Positions 43,176 to 51,860 of a stretch of 61,033 nucleotides of DNA are shown here, piece by piece. The translations under genes were made by a program, and so were the position numbers. The notes beneath the pieces were generated by a model, which worked only from the letters and a program-made list of their open reading frames with translations, was not told the DNA's origin and searched no databases. Source of the stretch: an uncultured Elusimicrobia bacterium. Lineage in GTDB: Bacteria > Elusimicrobiota > Elusimicrobia > Elusimicrobiales > UBA9959. The stretch covers positions 1-61,033 of the forward strand of contig CAIPTO010000023.1 in the NCBI GenBank assembly GCA_903867985.1. Direction: 5' to 3'. Every line of letters begins with the position of its first letter. Positions within the stretch are counted from its first letter, which is position 1.

Positions 43176-43294
43176 ATAAATTCCTCGGAGTTATTTTACC
43201 ATAGTTTGAGTTGATGATGGGCAAGCATAAGTCGTTACGCAAAAAAAAGGCTCACGCGCCTTTTACAACAAAACCCCCCTGACACCTTTTTCAC

Positions 43295-43327
43295 ACAAAA
43301 CAAAACCGCCGGGCTGCCCCGGCGGTT
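43295..43327 (-). terminator. Intrinsic terminator of the coiled-coil protein gene
   Basis: 10-bp stem AACCGCCGGG / CCCGGCGGTT with a 4-base loop, followed in the minus direction by TTTGTTTTGTG. Confidence 0.85.
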
Positions 43328-43365
43328 CATGACCTATTGATAATTAGTCAAGCGGCCCCTGAAAC

Positions 43366-43983
43366 TTATTTAACAGGAGTAGACGGAGTCGGGCGCAACA
43401 CGGATTGGAGTTCTTTTCTTTTCGCATTATAGGTATCCATAAGCGCTTTCCTGTCAGCCCGGAATTTAACCAAAGCAGTTTTATCCGGATTCGCTTTAGC
43501 CAACTCGGCCTTTTCATTCGCGGTGATGGCGGCCATGTCATTTTTTTGCTGCGCTTCCAGATCCGACAGGGCCTTGTCGTACTGGGCCAGGCGGGCGCCG
43601 GAGCCCGGATTTATGCGGTCCATAATAGAGTATTTGGCGGACACATATTTGGCGTGAACGGCACTTCTCTGGCTCCCTGCGGAGTCCATATCGGTCTTGT
43701 ATTTTTCGCCCAGGGCACGCATCTGAACCTGAAGGGCTTTCATCTCGTCCTGAAACTTCTGCCTTGCGGGCTTAGCGGCGCCGTCCACCAACTTTAATTC
43801 GGCCTGTTCCTTGTCATTCAACTCTTTCAGTTCCTTAAGCGCCTTGGCGCGGTCGCTCTGATCAGCGCCCGACACACCCGGCGCCGCCGGTTTAGTGCCG
43901 CCCTTGTGATTCGGGGGCTGCTGCGCCATGGTGACCGCCGAAAAAGACGCTATTAACACCGTAAAAATTAAACTTTTTTTCAT
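43366..43983 (-). CDS. Secreted coiled-coil protein, unknown
   Basis: 205 residues. Signal peptide to about residue 20 (AVTMAQQ), a Gly/Pro-rich linker, then an almost wholly helical, highly charged region (RAKALKELKELNDKEQAELKLVDGAAKPARQKFQDEMKALQVQMRALGEKYKTDMDSAG). It resembles Spy/CpxP- or OmpH-like periplasmic chaperones in general character but no family motif is clear. AGGAGG ribosome binding site upstream; terminator downstream. Stands alone. Confidence 0.65.
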   Translation of the reverse strand: MKKSLIFTVLIASFSAVTMAQQPPNHKGGTKPAAPGVSGADQSDRAKALKELKELNDKEQAELKLVDGAAKPARQKFQDEMKALQVQMRALGEKYKTDMDSAGSQRSAVHAKYVSAKYSIMDRINPGSGARLAQYDKALSDLEAQQKNDMAAITANEKAELAKANPDKTALVKFRADRKALMDTYNAKRKELQSVLRPTPSTPVK

Positions 43984-44188
43984 TGTAATATCCTCCTGTG
44001 ACCTTTCCCTACCTAATTATAATATACCTGAATATGAACGAGCAAGTCAAGCCCGTTACCAGCCTAAAAATGCGAACCGAGTACCTGACTCCAAGTGATT
44101 TTTGGAATTGAATATACTGTCCCCGGAACTCAAATATACTCTCCCCGGAAACCGGAAACATGTCGCCCGAAACCCCCGTAATAGTTGC

Positions 44189-44231
44189 TAATTAAGTTGT
44201 GTGTCACCTTATTTGTTGTCACCTTATTTGT
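44189..44231. repeat. ACACAACTTAATTG palindrome, half-copy 2
   Basis: Only the right arm (TTAAGTTGTGTGTCACCTT) is kept, followed by duplicated GTCACCTTATTTGT. It abuts the 3' end of the giant surface-protein gene. Confidence 0.7.
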
Positions 44232-47200
44232 TACCAGGCTGCGAATCCGAGGGTTGCGATGGATGCCTTTACCCATGTATTGGGGGCCGTGCAGAGGTAG
44301 AGGTAGGTGCCATCGTTGGCTATTTGGCCGACTGTTCCAGTGGCAGATGCAGAGGCGGGGGCGGTTGCAAACTTCAACCCGCTGCCGTCGCCGGTGGGCG
44401 TGAGGTAATCCGTACCGGCGGTTAGGGGAGTCTGCCATGGCGTTGAGCCATTAAGCGTAATACCGCTTCCGATGAAGTTAAAACCAGCGGCTGAAATCTG
44501 TAGCTTGTAGCTGTCCGTGTATCCAATTTCGGTGGACTCAGCTGTGACATTGTTGACTAAGTCACCAATCGCTGTGGCATCGTCGCCGGATGCGTGGGCA
44601 TCAAAACCAATCGCTACAGCGGAACTGTGGGATGCGGTGGAAGCGTAACCTAATGCGAGTGAATATGCGCCCGTGCCGTGGTTGACCACCGCCCCCGGAA
44701 TTTGTGAGGCGGTAATCCCCGTCAACCCGCTGCCGTCACCGCTAGGCTGCAATGCGCTTTCCGCTAAAGCAAGAGCGTCATCAATGGATACTTGATTTGC
44801 AAACCAGCCGATGCCAAGGTCTTTATTTCCAACCCATGTTGTGAACGCAGGATCAGTTTCAAGTCCATCGATAGAATCAACCGCTACCGCTTTTGCAACA
44901 TAGCCGGCAGTTCCGTTTAAGAGATTTTGCGCACCGACCTTAGAATCAACCCCATTCCATAAGTAAATGGCGACATCCGCATAATGAACAACTCCTTCGT
45001 TGCCGGCGTCACCTCCAAATAGAGTTGCGGCAGATATAGTAACAGGAGTGGGGCCATATCTGGGATCTGTAAAAGTCAACCCTTCGGCGGTTGCGACATT
45101 CCCGCCCGTGCCATCAAAAAGAGTGGAATAACCAGAAGGATCAGGAACCCCGCTCAACCCACTGCCGTCGCCTCCGGGCTGCAATGCTGTGTCCGCTGTT
45201 GTTCCCTGCGCCGCGGTTGCGAAATCTCCGGTTGCAGCATAGGCGGCACTGCCAAGCGAGCCGGGTTGAACTGCGCTATCAGCCGCTGTTCCCTGCGCCG
45301 CGGTTGCGAAATCTCCGGTTGCAGCATAGGCGGCACTGCCAAGCGAGCCGGGTTGAACTGCGCTATCAGCCGCTGTTCCCTGCGCTGCGGTTGCAAAGGC
45401 TGCCGGGTCCGTCAGCACACCACTCAATCCGCTGCCGTCACCGTTGAAAATCCCGTAGAAATTTGCTGTCAATGAGCGTTCAACATTCACTGCAAACACG
45501 GCTGCATAGACGGTACCAGCATTGGTCTGAACACCCGCATCACTAATGGTAACAGGGTAATTTTCACCGATTGTCAGGGTAGAAGGTTGATTTTGTAAGG
45601 CTGTCTCTGCCAAACTACCCTGCGCCGCGGTTGCAAAGGCTGCCGGGTCCTTAAGCACACCACTCAATCCGCTTCCGTCACCGTTGAAAATCCCGTAGAA
45701 ATTTGCTGTCAATGAGTGTTCAGCATTCAGTGCAAACACGGCTGCATAGACGGTACCACCATTGGTCTGAACACCCGCATCACTAATGGTAATAGGGTAA
45801 TTTTCACCGATTGTCAGGGTAGAAGGTTGATTTTGTAAGGCTGTCTCCGCCAACGCTCCCTGCGCCGCGGTTGCAAACACTGACCCATCTGAGAGATAGC
45901 CCTCGCTCTGCCAAGGTGTTCCGGTGACGTAACTGGAAAGGTCTGGGAAGTCTGTGATCTGTGACATTGTAAGACCTGTAAGACCGCTGCCGTCGCCGCC
46001 TTGTCGAATATAATAGTTGTCAAGATTAGCACGCAGACTCTCAAGAGGTGAGGCAAGGTCCCATGTGAGAAGGCTTCCTTCCCCAGTGGGTTGCAAAGCG
46101 CTTTCCGCCAACGCCCCCTGCGCTGCGGTTGCGAACACTGAAGGGTCTTGTAAAGAACTATCAGCCAGTGCGCCTTGTGCAGCCGTAGCATAGTCAGAGA
46201 TTGATCCAGTCAGCACGCCACTCAACCCGCTGCCGTCACCATAAACTAGTCCAGTGAAATTCGGGTCGGACGGGATGCCGGTCAGGGATGCACCGTCGCC
46301 GTAGAAAAAGCCGCCAAAACCACCGTTACTGTCTATGTAAGCTTTGCCGTTAAAGGAAAGGTAGCCAGGCCCTGAATCGTAAGTGATTGGGAATCCAATG
46401 GTAAGGCCCGCAAAAGTCGGGGAGTCCGTGGTATTGAGCGACTGATCGAAGGGAGACGGGATATTCTTCAACCCACTGCCGTCGCCAGAAAACCCCGCCG
46501 CCGTCATCACTCCGCTCGTGTCTATGTGGGCGAGTTCCCCCCACGATCCATTAAACCGCCCAAAATAAATGCCGGTCCCTCTTCCAGCCCCGCTTGATGG
46601 GATGCCATCGCCCACGCTGAATTGGGACATACCTGCTATGTTTGACATAAATAGAACAAACGGGCCAGAGTCCGCCCCGTTGCCCCCATCGGAAAGGTAG
46701 ACGGCGCCAGTAGATGCGTTTCCTGTTGCTAGGTTCCCCTCGATCTGAACATTCGCGCCTATCCCATCATCGACTGTCCCGGGAAACGAGATGTGGGTGG
46801 AGTCGAGGCTTGTCCATTGCGAGGTGGAAGGGAGATTGATCAGTTGGCTCCCATCTCCTGTAAATACACCTGCTGATGTTATACTAGCTAATCCGCCTGC
46901 AAACGAAGCAGAACCACCGACTTGTAAGGTAGATGTTAAGTCATCAGAAGCTGGGTCTAAGTTTATCAACATTCTCTGACCAGAACCACCTGTTCCAAAA
47001 GTTGTGAGTTTTAACGGTGCACCAGAATTAAAGAACAATCTAGGATAGCCATCACTTCTCGCCACTCCCCAGTTCATTACCAACCCGCCAGTGGAATCTC
47101 TAAAATCAAAAGGAATATCTCCACCATCGTTTAAGTTTTGAAAAGCTCCTATAGCCCCATCGTGTTGATTGACAGTTACAGTTAATGCACCAGGGCCATT

Positions 47201-49522
47201 TCCCATAACGGTATCGTTATAAAATGTTCCAACGGTTGCTTTGACTGTTCCATTTACCTGTAAAACAGAAGTAGTATCATCAGTCGCACCACCAACAAGA
47301 ACCCTATCCGCTGAAGTCGTCGGATAAAGCGTTCCAGAGTCTGAGGTCCAAGCACCGCCGCCTATTGCAACTCCGTTTATCATATAAGATGAGCCAGTAG
47401 GAATATTGACATTGCCATTAACCTGCAAAGCAGAAGTAGCGTCGTCAGCAAAAGTAGCTGCTGGGTCTATCATCATTCTCCCACCAGAAGCTATGGCTAT
47501 TCCTGTGGTAGAATCTGCCGTCATATAGGTTCTGGCTATTGTTTGACCATAACCTCCAAAACTACCATCTCCAAAAGTTGTTCTAAAATTATTTCCATCA
47601 GAAACACCGAAGTTGAAGTCTTGCGGAGTTGTCCTTGTTGGGTTCCAGCTCTGCATTTGATTTCTTGAAAACTGCAACTGTCCAACAGGGTCACCAATCA
47701 CAAACGCAACTGCTCCATCGGGGACTAAAACCTGATAGCCACCAAAGAAACTTGTCGGCTCAAATAAAGTATCTCCTACGAAGTGAGATTTTCCTGCGAC
47801 TTGTAAAGCAGAAGTAGTGTCACCGGTTGCACCACCAATCAACACCCTGTCCGCTGAAGTCGTCGGATAAAGCGTTCCAGAGGATTCTGTCCAAGCACCG
47901 CCACCGCCCGGAAGATTAGTCAAGTTGCTGCCATCCCCATAGACGTATCCCGTGTAAGAGGAATCCGATGGGATTCCCGTCAACCCGCTGCCGTCGCCTC
48001 CGGGCTGCAAAGCTGTATCCGCTGTTGATCCCTGCGCCGCGGTTGCGAAATCTCCGGTTGCAGCATAGGCTGCACTGCCGAGCGAACTGGGCTGGAGATA
48101 GTCGACGCCTGCGGTTAGGGGAGTCTGCCACGGCGTTGAGTCATTAAGTGTAATACCGCTTCCGATGAAATTAAATCCACCGCCTGCAATCTGTAGTTTA
48201 TTGGAGTCCGTGTAGCCAATCTCGATGGTGCCGCCTATAATATTGTTGACATTGTAGCCAATTGCGATGGAAGAGACGCCAGAGGCGGTGACGCCGTAGC
48301 CAATTGCGGTGGAGAAGGAACCCGAGGCGGTGGAGTTGCCGATTGCGGTGTCGTGGTCCCCGGAGGCGGTGGCGTTGAAGCCGATTGCGTTGGCGGTGTC
48401 GCCGGAGGCGGTGGCGTTGAAGCCGATTGCGAGTGCGCCGTTGATTCCCGTGGCTTGGTTAACCAGCGTACCCGAAACTTGTGAAGCGGTAATCCCCTGC
48501 AACCCGCTGCCGTCGCCATCGGGCGCGAGGTAATCAGTCCCGGCTACCGCGATACTTGGCGCGCCTGTTGTTGTCGTGTTCTTTAAGATGCCGGTGGCAA
48601 GGCCTGACAGCGCCACGCCGTTTATTCCCTTTACAGTGAGCGCCGTGGCCCCGGTGGCGTCGCCCGTGTGCGTGGCGTTTGTCACCTTTGAAGTGTTGGC
48701 TTCAATAGCAGATATATGCGCCGCCGTGGCATATCCGGCGTTTAAGCTGGTTGCCGCCGGCATTGAGATTACAGGGGCGGTCCCGCCGCTGGAAACTACA
48801 GGCGCGGTGCCGGTTACACCGGTTACCGTGCCGTTGCCGTTAGCCGCCATGTTCCCGCTTAACTTGTTAATAGATTGCAGGATACTGTCACTAGCAGTGA
48901 TAGTCCCCGTGCTGGCAGTGTAGCCTGTGATCAGTTTTCCCGTGACGGCGCCGTCGGTAAAATCTGCCGATGGCAAAGCGGCGTCTGCCTTGGCGCCCTG
49001 CGCGGCCGTTGCATAAGCTGTAGTCGCGGTAAATGCAGCCGTGCCAAGGGTGCCTGTGACGCTGTTTAAATTAGAGATTGTCGCGGTTAAACCTGTGAGG
49101 TTGGCGGCTGTAGCCGCAGTCGAGCTGTTTAACGCGTATAAAGCGTAAACCGAGGGGACCATCCGGTAGCGGGGCAGCATCTCGCTGTCGGTGCCGACTG
49201 TAATGCCAAGCCAATAGCCGGCCGAGAAGTCTATATTTAACGGCATAACCTCGCCCAATTGCACGCTGTAAATGCCGTAGCTGTCCGGGGTCACGCTCTG
49301 GGTTTCGGTCCACGACGGCATAGCGCCGTTGGCGCTTGTATAAAGCCTGAACACCATAGGCACAGCGTTCGTAACCGCTTTGCCGCTCGCGTCGGTAAGC
49401 TTGCCCTGGAAATTTATAAGCTCAGGGACAGCCGCCCGAACAGGCGTAAACAGGGCTCCCAGGATTATTAACAACCCGGCACTTGTAGCTTTCAAAATCA
49501 TTGCTTTTATATTGTTTTTCAT
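44231..49522 (-). CDS. Giant repetitive surface protein, 1763 residues
   Basis: Signal peptide (to about 30) and a conserved opening domain (LINFQGKLTDASGKAVTNAVPMVFRLYTSANG..YGIYSVQLGEVMPLNIDF), then about 1,600 residues dominated by GDGSGLTGI/GDGSGLSGV and ATAAQG(A/T)LADSALQ units. YadA-head-like runs (GALAIGFNATASGD, TAIGNSTASGSFSTAIGYG) occur near both ends, as do tail-fibre-like pieces (TLQVNGNVNIPTGSSYMINGVAIG). No membrane anchor or barrel is present, so the protein is probably a secreted fibre or stalk. DNA-level tandem repeats at 45204-45377 (87-base unit) and 45391-45870 (240-base unit). The centre (about 46,850-47,880) is visibly more AT-rich than the ends. Last gene of a three-gene unit with a PorV-like barrel and a sorting-domain-like protein, suggesting a dedicated export route. 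Confidence 0.85.
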   Translation of the reverse strand: MKNNIKAMILKATSAGLLIILGALFTPVRAAVPELINFQGKLTDASGKAVTNAVPMVFRLYTSANGAMPSWTETQSVTPDSYGIYSVQLGEVMPLNIDFSAGYWLGITVGTDSEMLPRYRMVPSVYALYALNSSTAATAANLTGLTATISNLNSVTGTLGTAAFTATTAYATAAQGAKADAALPSADFTDGAVTGKLITGYTASTGTITASDSILQSINKLSGNMAANGNGTVTGVTGTAPVVSSGGTAPVISMPAATSLNAGYATAAHISAIEANTSKVTNATHTGDATGATALTVKGINGVALSGLATGILKNTTTTGAPSIAVAGTDYLAPDGDGSGLQGITASQVSGTLVNQATGINGALAIGFNATASGDTANAIGFNATASGDHDTAIGNSTASGSFSTAIGYGVTASGVSSIAIGYNVNNIIGGTIEIGYTDSNKLQIAGGGFNFIGSGITLNDSTPWQTPLTAGVDYLQPSSLGSAAYAATGDFATAAQGSTADTALQPGGDGSGLTGIPSDSSYTGYVYGDGSNLTNLPGGGGAWTESSGTLYPTTSADRVLIGGATGDTTSALQVAGKSHFVGDTLFEPTSFFGGYQVLVPDGAVAFVIGDPVGQLQFSRNQMQSWNPTRTTPQDFNFGVSDGNNFRTTFGDGSFGGYGQTIARTYMTADSTTGIAIASGGRMMIDPAATFADDATSALQVNGNVNIPTGSSYMINGVAIGGGAWTSDSGTLYPTTSADRVLVGGATDDTTSVLQVNGTVKATVGTFYNDTVMGNGPGALTVTVNQHDGAIGAFQNLNDGGDIPFDFRDSTGGLVMNWGVARSDGYPRLFFNSGAPLKLTTFGTGGSGQRMLINLDPASDDLTSTLQVGGSASFAGGLASITSAGVFTGDGSQLINLPSTSQWTSLDSTHISFPGTVDDGIGANVQIEGNLATGNASTGAVYLSDGGNGADSGPFVLFMSNIAGMSQFSVGDGIPSSGAGRGTGIYFGRFNGSWGELAHIDTSGVMTAAGFSGDGSGLKNIPSPFDQSLNTTDSPTFAGLTIGFPITYDSGPGYLSFNGKAYIDSNGGFGGFFYGDGASLTGIPSDPNFTGLVYGDGSGLSGVLTGSISDYATAAQGALADSSLQDPSVFATAAQGALAESALQPTGEGSLLTWDLASPLESLRANLDNYYIRQGGDGSGLTGLTMSQITDFPDLSSYVTGTPWQSEGYLSDGSVFATAAQGALAETALQNQPSTLTIGENYPITISDAGVQTNGGTVYAAVFALNAEHSLTANFYGIFNGDGSGLSGVLKDPAAFATAAQGSLAETALQNQPSTLTIGENYPVTISDAGVQTNAGTVYAAVFAVNVERSLTANFYGIFNGDGSGLSGVLTDPAAFATAAQGTAADSAVQPGSLGSAAYAATGDFATAAQGTAADSAVQPGSLGSAAYAATGDFATAAQGTTADTALQPGGDGSGLSGVPDPSGYSTLFDGTGGNVATAEGLTFTDPRYGPTPVTISAATLFGGDAGNEGVVHYADVAIYLWNGVDSKVGAQNLLNGTAGYVAKAVAVDSIDGLETDPAFTTWVGNKDLGIGWFANQVSIDDALALAESALQPSGDGSGLTGITASQIPGAVVNHGTGAYSLALGYASTASHSSAVAIGFDAHASGDDATAIGDLVNNVTAESTEIGYTDSYKLQISAAGFNFIGSGITLNGSTPWQTPLTAGTDYLTPTGDGSGLKFATAPASASATGTVGQIANDGTYLYLCTAPNTWVKASIATLGFAAW
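45204..45377 (-). repeat. Two tandem 87-base units inside the giant gene
   Basis: Near-perfect copies starting at 45204 and 45291, with a partial third at 45378. Each encodes 29 residues including SAVQPGSLGSAAYAATGDF. Confidence 0.9.
45391..45870 (-). repeat. Two tandem 240-base units inside the giant gene
   Basis: Copies at 45391-45630 and 45631-45870 differ at few positions. Each encodes an 80-residue module with PSTLTIGENYP and FYGIFNGDGSGLSGVL. Confidence 0.93.
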
Positions 49523-49554
49523 AATATATTCCCCAACTATTATTTCATACTTTC

Positions 49555-50538
49555 TTATTTAAGGAAGTAAACGGGGTCAGCCTCTTTTTCAGCCGCCTGT
49601 CCACCGAATTTCATGCCAAGCGACAATCTGTGGGTTATACCAAGGTCAGTGAACGAATTCCATGCGTAGTCCAGCTGATAATCGTTCCGCTTTATACCCA
49701 TGCCCGCCGTAAGCCCGGACAGCACGCCAAGTTCCTTAACGGTATCGTTCTTATACCCGGCCCGTACTGCCACAACGAACGCGCCCATCGCGCGCGTGTA
49801 TTCAGCCCCGGCATGGATTGTAATTGCTTTTTCAATGTAATTTAAATCTGACGCGACCAGCAAATTATCAAACACCTTCAGTGAACCTCCGGCGCGGATT
49901 ATAACCGGCAGGGGATCCGCTTCGCTTACATATTTGGCCTTCGTTCCCATATTCTGCACCGACACGCCCAGGCTAAGCGCTTTGCCCCATGGCCGCAGCC
50001 CGCTGTAAAGCGCGCCTATATCGGCCGCGTATGAATGCGCGCTTTCAACTTCCAGACGCGATGAGATATATTTCAAATTAGCACCCAGCGCGAGGTTCCC
50101 TAAAGCGCGGGCGTAGGAGATAATGCCCATCGTGTCCGTCATTCTGTAATCTTCCGCGAGCCGGTTGCCCAGGTAGTCAGCTTTTTGGATCGAGCCGGTA
50201 TTAAGAATATTGAACGCCGCGCCTATGGTACCGCCAAGCGCCGGCTGGCCGTACGCCAAATTTGAATAGGTTATATTTTCAAGCCATAGAGCGTGCGTCA
50301 TGGATAATTCGGCGCGATCAAGGCCGGCCAGACCAGCCGGGTTCCAGTAAATAGCGCCTATGTCGTCAGCCACGCCGGCGAATGTATCGCCCATGGCCGA
50401 CGGCCTGGCCCCTACGCCTAACTGCAGGAACTGGAACGCGCTGGTGCCCTGCACGCTTCCGGCATAGACAGCGGCCAGCCAGCCCGGCAGCATCAATGCT
50501 GCCAGTGCGCCTGCCTTTATGGTTCTCTTTAATGTCAT
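49555..50538 (-). CDS. PorV/PorQ-family outer-membrane beta-barrel
   Basis: 327 residues. Signal peptide to about 26. The mature start GTSAFQFLQLGVGARPSAMGDTFAGVADDIGAIYWNPAGLA is the hallmark of PorV/PorQ/FadL-like (UPF0164) barrels. Alternating strands follow throughout. In Bacteroidetes PorV shuttles type IX cargo to the surface sorting machinery. Here it sits between a sorting-domain-like protein and the giant surface protein, 11 and 32 bases from its neighbours, so it probably serves them. No core type IX genes (PorK/L/M/N) are in the window. Confidence 0.85.
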   Translation of the reverse strand: MTLKRTIKAGALAALMLPGWLAAVYAGSVQGTSAFQFLQLGVGARPSAMGDTFAGVADDIGAIYWNPAGLAGLDRAELSMTHALWLENITYSNLAYGQPALGGTIGAAFNILNTGSIQKADYLGNRLAEDYRMTDTMGIISYARALGNLALGANLKYISSRLEVESAHSYAADIGALYSGLRPWGKALSLGVSVQNMGTKAKYVSEADPLPVIIRAGGSLKVFDNLLVASDLNYIEKAITIHAGAEYTRAMGAFVVAVRAGYKNDTVKELGVLSGLTAGMGIKRNDYQLDYAWNSFTDLGITHRLSLGMKFGGQAAEKEADPVYFLK

Positions 50539-50549
50539 AAAGCTTTAGC

Positions 50550-51125
50550 CTATCGTATAACCGCGAATTTACCTTTTGATTTGCCGCCGCCGGGTGAGGT
50601 CATATAAAAGATATATACGCCGCTGGCCAGTTTGCGGCCGTCGCTGTTGACGCCCGGCCATTCGTAGTAATCCACCGTGCTGTCGGTCTTATGCAGTTCG
50701 GCCACCTGCCGGCCTGTTATCGCGAAGATCCTTATTGTGGCCTCGGCGGGCAGATGTTTAAAGGTTAGTTTATCGGCCTGGAAGCTGCCGGGGCTGTTAG
50801 GTTTGAAAGGATTGGGGTACACATAGGCGTCGCTAAGGCTTTGGGCCGGCGGATTGGCCATTGCCACCACGGGGGCGGCGAATCCACCCGCATTCTGGTA
50901 GCTGGGGCTTTCAGCGTTGCCGGGCGCGCTTTGGCCGATGCTGCCGGCCTCGATCTTATAACCGGGCGAAGCGGCGTTCTCGACGCTGTTGGTTACCGCG
51001 CTTAGTGACATGATATATTGCGAGCTTATCAGCGAACCGGCGTACACCAACGACCCGGTCAGCAACGCGGCCAGGAGCAGAAGCGGCAATTTAGCGCGGC
51101 ACTTTTTTAAATTAAAATCTAACAT
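50550..51125 (-). CDS. Secreted protein with C-terminal sorting-domain-like/FlgD-Ig module
   Basis: 191 residues. Signal peptide to about 30, a Ser/Asn-rich middle, then AYVYPNPFKPNSPG, LTFKHLPAEATIRIFAITGRQVAELHKT, YYEWPGVNSDGRKLASGVYIFYMT and a basic C-terminus GKFAVIR. This matches the pattern of type IX (type A) C-terminal sorting domains and FlgD-Ig modules (YPNPF, LxxGxY). First gene of the operon. A TATACT box lies only 7 bases before the ATG with no ribosome binding site, so translation may be leaderless. Confidence 0.8.
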   Translation of the reverse strand: MLDFNLKKCRAKLPLLLLAALLTGSLVYAGSLISSQYIMSLSAVTNSVENAASPGYKIEAGSIGQSAPGNAESPSYQNAGGFAAPVVAMANPPAQSLSDAYVYPNPFKPNSPGSFQADKLTFKHLPAEATIRIFAITGRQVAELHKTDSTVDYYEWPGVNSDGRKLASGVYIFYMTSPGGGKSKGKFAVIR

Positions 51126-51131
51126 ATTGAT

Positions 51132-51137
51132 AGTATA
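51132..51137 (-). promoter_or_regulatory. Candidate -10 box of the surface operon
   Basis: TATACT on the minus strand, 7 bases before the ATG at 51125; the -35 region is not well matched. Confidence 0.35.
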
Positions 51138-51368
51138 CTACGCGATTACTAATGAATCCCGAAGAAATCATGATTTTTCATAATCCTGTGGATAAAACAG
51201 ACACCACGACTTATTTCCCCCAATGAGAAACTGTCATCCTGTTGAGAAACCGGGTACTGTAACAAAGGATACATTCAGTGTTTTCCTGCACCCCCTACTT
51301 CGCAAAGTCTATGAACAGATAAGTATATATCATATCAGCAATTCATCGCCATATATTTTTTGACCAAT

Positions 51369-51450
51369 AAATAAAGTGACACACAACTTAATTGCCTGCA
51401 ATTAAGTTGTGTGTCACCTTATTTGTCACCTGTGTCACCTTATTTGCACC
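51369..51450. repeat. ACACAACTTAATTG palindrome, copy 3
   Basis: Arms 51369-51394 and 51399-51424 are inverted copies with a 4-base loop, followed by two extra GTCACCTTATTTG-type pieces to about 51450. Confidence 0.85.
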
Positions 51451-51469
51451 TTATTTTTTTCTACGAACC

Positions 51470-51489
51470 CGACAGGACGCTGTCGGGGT
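51470..51489. repeat. Short dispersed hairpin motif, inverted
   Basis: CGACAGGACGCTGTCGGGGT, the reverse complement of the motif at 32953. Confidence 0.6.
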
Positions 51490-51544
51490 CATGGTCTACA
51501 CTTTAATAGGCAGCGAGGGGAAAATAAAGTTTCAGGGAGGTAAT

Positions 51545-51841
51545 ATGAGATGGGATATAACAATATGCCGCGACGGTTACCTGGCCAGGAAGAGCAGCGG
51601 GCTGAACGCGTATATAAAGCGCGTCTGCATGTGGCCCGGCCTGAGGCCCTTCACCGGGCCTGGCTACGATGTAAAGTATAAGGGGTTTACCATAGCCAGG
51701 ATCTTCTTTGAAAATAAAGGGGCGACAGTGAAGTCGCTTGAGATGTGCAGGTCCTTCCCTGAGATCTCGGATCTGGACCTTGTGGAAATAGCCCTGCGGG
51801 TCAACAAGCTGCGCGCGGCAGGAACAGCGGCGCTAAATTGA
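51545..51841 (+). CDS. Small protein, unknown
   Basis: 98 residues from the ATG at 51545, chosen for the CAGGGAGG ribosome binding site 5-10 bases upstream; the open frame further upstream runs into the palindromic repeat. Basic, with VKYKGFTIARIFFENKGATVKSLEMC and a C-terminal helix. No signal peptide, no family recognised. It converges with the FMN-binding gene. Confidence 0.55.
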   Translation: MRWDITICRDGYLARKSSGLNAYIKRVCMWPGLRPFTGPGYDVKYKGFTIARIFFENKGATVKSLEMCRSFPEISDLDLVEIALRVNKLRAAGTAALN

Positions 51842-51860
51842 ACGGACAGGTTCTTAGGGA

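Larger units (their letters stand above)
51126..51544. other. 419-base gap
   Basis: Holds the possible promoter of the surface operon (minus strand), an AT-rich stretch without features, the palindrome at 51369 and an inverted CGACAG motif at 51470. Confidence 0.6.

Noticed and set aside
45204-45870. Regular repeats resembling a CRISPR array
   Set aside because: Units are tandem, without unique spacers, and remain in frame inside a 1763-codon gene.
51392-51544. Longer start for the 98-residue protein
   Set aside because: The extra codons run through the palindromic repeat; the ATG at 51545 has CAGGGAGG at correct spacing.
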